A stretch of 64,000 nucleotides of DNA from Gavia stellata (Eukaryota; Chordata; Aves; Gaviiformes; Gaviidae). Shown here one piece after another: positions 61,262 through 64,000 of this stretch; within the stretch, counting starts at the first letter, position 1; every line of letters begins with the position of its first letter. The stretch is from assembly GCF_030936135.1 (NCBI RefSeq), contig NC_082612.1, forward strand, positions 16,909,001-16,973,000, in the 5' to 3' direction. Both the position numbers and the translations under genes were made by a program. Below the pieces are notes generated by a model. That model searched no databases. It was not told the DNA's origin and saw only the letters and a list, made by a program, of their open reading frames with translations.

Positions 61262-64000
61262 CTGTGAAGATGAGCAGCACAAGAACCAAGTCAGTACAGA
61301 AAGCCAGCATAACCCAGGCTTTATAGAAAATGGAAGCAGAAGTAGCATCTCAAAGTTCTCAAGTGAAACAGGTGCAGGACCTTAAGAAATACCTCACTGC
61401 CTGCAGCATCGTTACACGGGAAAAAGGACCAAAAGACACATAAGCTCATTTTCATTGCTTTACTGGATGGTTTTTTAAGTGCACAATGACCAGTATCTGT
61501 TTCCATACAGACATGCATAAAACATCCTAGTTACTGTGATCAGTGCCAATTAAACATTTCAGAAGTTTTTTTGTTTTGTAGCTTAAATGAATCACTTATC
61601 ACCTACAAGTCTGCAATTCGTGTTCTCCATTGCATTTGGTCATCAAAAGAAATCTCCCTGGCAATGCCTAAAATTAGCAGACCCAAAGCCCTCCTAAGCT
61701 TTTGAGTCCTAGCGCCCATCCTGGGCTGCACCTCAACTTGAAATGCAGTCAATCCATTTTGAACAGCCAAAGCTAGTCAAATCCCTTTGCTTTTGCTGCT
61801 GGGGTACTTCCGTAAGAGCTTCCTCCCCTTCTCTTGAGTAGTTCTGAAATAATGCTGTATTTACCCAGTTAAAGAAAAAACACTGAGCCTCATGTAACAC
61901 CTTTCTCACTGCTATCAACATTTCTCTAATGATATGCCTTCCCCCCTTTTTTTTCTTAATGCTACCCTCCCTACTTTTCTTTACTAAGTGTTCTTAGAAG
62001 ACAGCAACGCTAGTGTGCTTCCACCCTTTGCAGAGATGCCAGCCATTCTCTGTGGGTTGCCTTCCCAACTTTGCCATGTGAAGCACAGATACGTAAGCAG
62101 GCAGAAAGCCCTGCTCCCGCCCCAGAAAATGATCTTGTAGCGTGATGAGAGAATGACAAATAAAAAGCAAGACAATTAAGGTAAAAAAAACTACACAAAA
62201 AAACAAACCAAAAGCCCATCACCCCCCTTTTCGCAATAAGAAAACTTAACTACAACAATCTTTAAAATCAATAAATCACGAACTAAATTTAAAAGTTCGA
62301 AGCTCTTTCAGAGTAACTTCTCTCAAATATAGTCTTTCTTATCTGTCTGTACACAGCTAAAACCCTTGTCTGGACTTTTATCTTCGTGCCTCTTGGGTAT
62401 TGCAACATCCCTTTTACTGGCATCAGTAAATAAAAGTCTATCTCATTCCTACTTAGAATACACCCTGCAAACACCCTTCTTAGTCCATGCCCTGTCCCAA
62501 GTCTATCTCCTCGAGTTTTTTCCCCTGTCATCAATTCCTCTCCCTATCTTTCCTTAAATACAGTGCCTTTTCTGCAGTTTCAGGATCCTTTCTGGCCAAC
62601 CTCCATCTCACCTCTCCTCTCTTCTCTATTACCGAAACGTTCACCTCCAGTCCAGCTCAGCATGCCATGCCACTGCCTCCTGGGAAGTTTTCAAAGCTTG
62701 CTCTACGTGCTTCTTCCTACTCCTCTTATTACAGTGCAGAAAACTCCCCACAAAGACCCACAGAACCTCGTCATGACTCTTCTACAAACTCCTTAAAACC
62801 CAAAGTTTTAAGAAAACCCTCTTCAACGGCAGAGCTGCTGTTGCCCTGAGACCATTGCTGGTGACAGGAGCCATTAGCATTTTACTGTTTCCTTGAAATC
62901 GGGGCTGCCTGCCCAGAGCCAGCGGCTGGGACTGAGCTTGTAGCGCTTGCGAGGCAGGATACAGACGCCCAGGGTCCAGGACAATGCACACCCAAGTGCA
63001 ACAATAGCCTGTTGTTTTCAACACTTCCTTGCTGGGACAGTACCTTGAACTCTGAGGAGCTGGCCTATCCCAAGATCCAAAAGAAAAGCTTGTTTGTTAG
63101 GGTAAACATGGGACATTGCTATAGAAAGCAGTGATGTTACCACTCATACGCAAGATCTTGAAGGCCCAGTCAAACAGCCGCTCCTTGACTGTCGTCTTCA
63201 AAACCTGAATACAATTCATTACTACTGCAGCACGTATTGCACCGAGCAGTAAGGGCGAAATCTGAACATCAGTTTGGTGTCGTTTCCATCACACGATGAA
63301 AGAAGGATCTTCCCAGCTAATTTCAGCATCAGCGTCGCTCAGGAGAGCTACAGAGAACTTCAGAGATCTTTGTGTAACTTTCACCACTTTTCCTTCAGAG
63401 AGCTGGACACCATTTCATTAATTCACCTACAGCATGTATGTCTGCTTTCAACAATTTCTTAATTTCTCTATGCCTGCAAACATCCAGACCAAGCCTAGGT
63501 GAGTTGAATGTTTTAACAGAAGGATTAAATACGTAAATAAAAATGTGCCAGTCCTAATAAAATTTATTTTAAAATTCTGTTGTTCAACTATCCACATACA
63601 TTTAACAAAAACTTCCTAATTACCTGAAGCATTAGCACAGATTACATAGAGAAACACAGGAATCATCGTCATTTCAGGTTATAAGGAGGAGGTCAGACAA
63701 GAATCTGTCAGGAAAGGTTTCACTGCAGGTAATTCTGTCTCAGGGACAGATGAGAAGACCCTTATAGAAGTCCCCTCCAATCCTATTTCTTACTTTTCTA
63801 TTACAAAACTCTTAAAAAAGCTCATTCAAACAATGAAGCACAACTGAAGGATTTTTCATCCTCCGGTGCATCAAGTTACACGGATGCTGACATCCATCCT
63901 TCAAGATGCAGTTTCCATTCCTAGTACCCAAAAAGCCATTTTACAAAGCAGCAGCTGATCAGACATTTTGTTAAACAAGCTTTTTCCTCACTCTGCAAAA
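61262..64000 (-). other. NR3C2: NR3C2 intron 4 (3' part)
   Basis: This is intronic sequence upstream (on the - strand) of exon 5, reaching the window edge. I looked for the second zinc-finger exon (Cys-rich, ending next to RKSKK in the protein) and did not find it. The stretch holds pyrimidine-rich segments near 62,470-62,700 and no recognised repeat. Confidence 0.85.

Noticed and set aside
60964..61326. 120-codon + strand frame opposite NR3C2 exon 5
   Set aside because: It is the antisense shadow of a conserved coding exon. The codon structure and splice sites support the - strand only.
61262..64000. Search for the NR3C2 second zinc-finger exon
   Set aside because: No Cys-rich zinc-finger coding stretch with suitable splice sites was seen on the - strand. 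The exon must lie beyond the window.

Overview
This is vertebrate nuclear DNA, most likely from a bird or a close sauropsid relative. It has large introns with canonical GT-AG borders, moderate AT-richness, few repeats, and decayed CR1-family LINEs, which are the characteristic bird/reptile retrotransposon. No bacterial-style genes, RNA genes, CRISPR arrays or intact mobile elements were seen. Nearly all open reading frames here are chance frames; only eight short stretches are supported as protein-coding exons.

Two genes converge tail to tail. On the + strand, positions 1 to about 18,630 hold the 3' end of ARHGAP10 (GRAF2, a BAR-PH-RhoGAP-SH3 protein). It comprises one Ser/Thr/Pro-rich linker exon (6779-6910), two exons that together make the C-terminal SH3 domain (8349-8440 and 17829-17917, ending in TAG), and a short 3' UTR. 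On the - strand, about 22,800 to 64,000 holds the 3' half of NR3C2 (mineralocorticoid receptor): the exon for the hinge and start of the ligand-binding domain (60923-61261), three LBD exons (60357-60501, 41372-41502, 36902-37059) and the terminal exon (26325-26480), followed by a 3' UTR of about 3.5 kb. All splice phases match across the junctions, so the frame runs unbroken from hinge to stop. Exon lengths of 145, 131 and 158 bp are those typical of steroid-receptor LBD exons. The NR3C2 zinc-finger and N-terminal exons and the ARHGAP10 BAR, PH and RhoGAP exons lie outside the window.

Between the two genes are about 4.2 kb without recognisable genes. The long NR3C2 introns hold two CR1-type LINE relics (about 50,400-52,680 on + and about 57,960-58,480 on -), several CpG/GC-rich patches, simple repeats, and one promoter-like motif cluster in intron 7 (40,555-40,612). 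The NR3C2 3' UTR carries two perfect miR-135 8-mer sites and one miR-124 site.

The two genes do not act in one pathway. Their adjacency is conserved synteny, mirrored by the paralogous pair ARHGAP26-NR3C1. I found no undescribed biological system. The best leads are the intron-7 promoter-like cluster, the miRNA sites, a G-quadruplex-like run in the ARHGAP10 3' UTR, and a few open or GC-rich intronic patches that could be unannotated exons.
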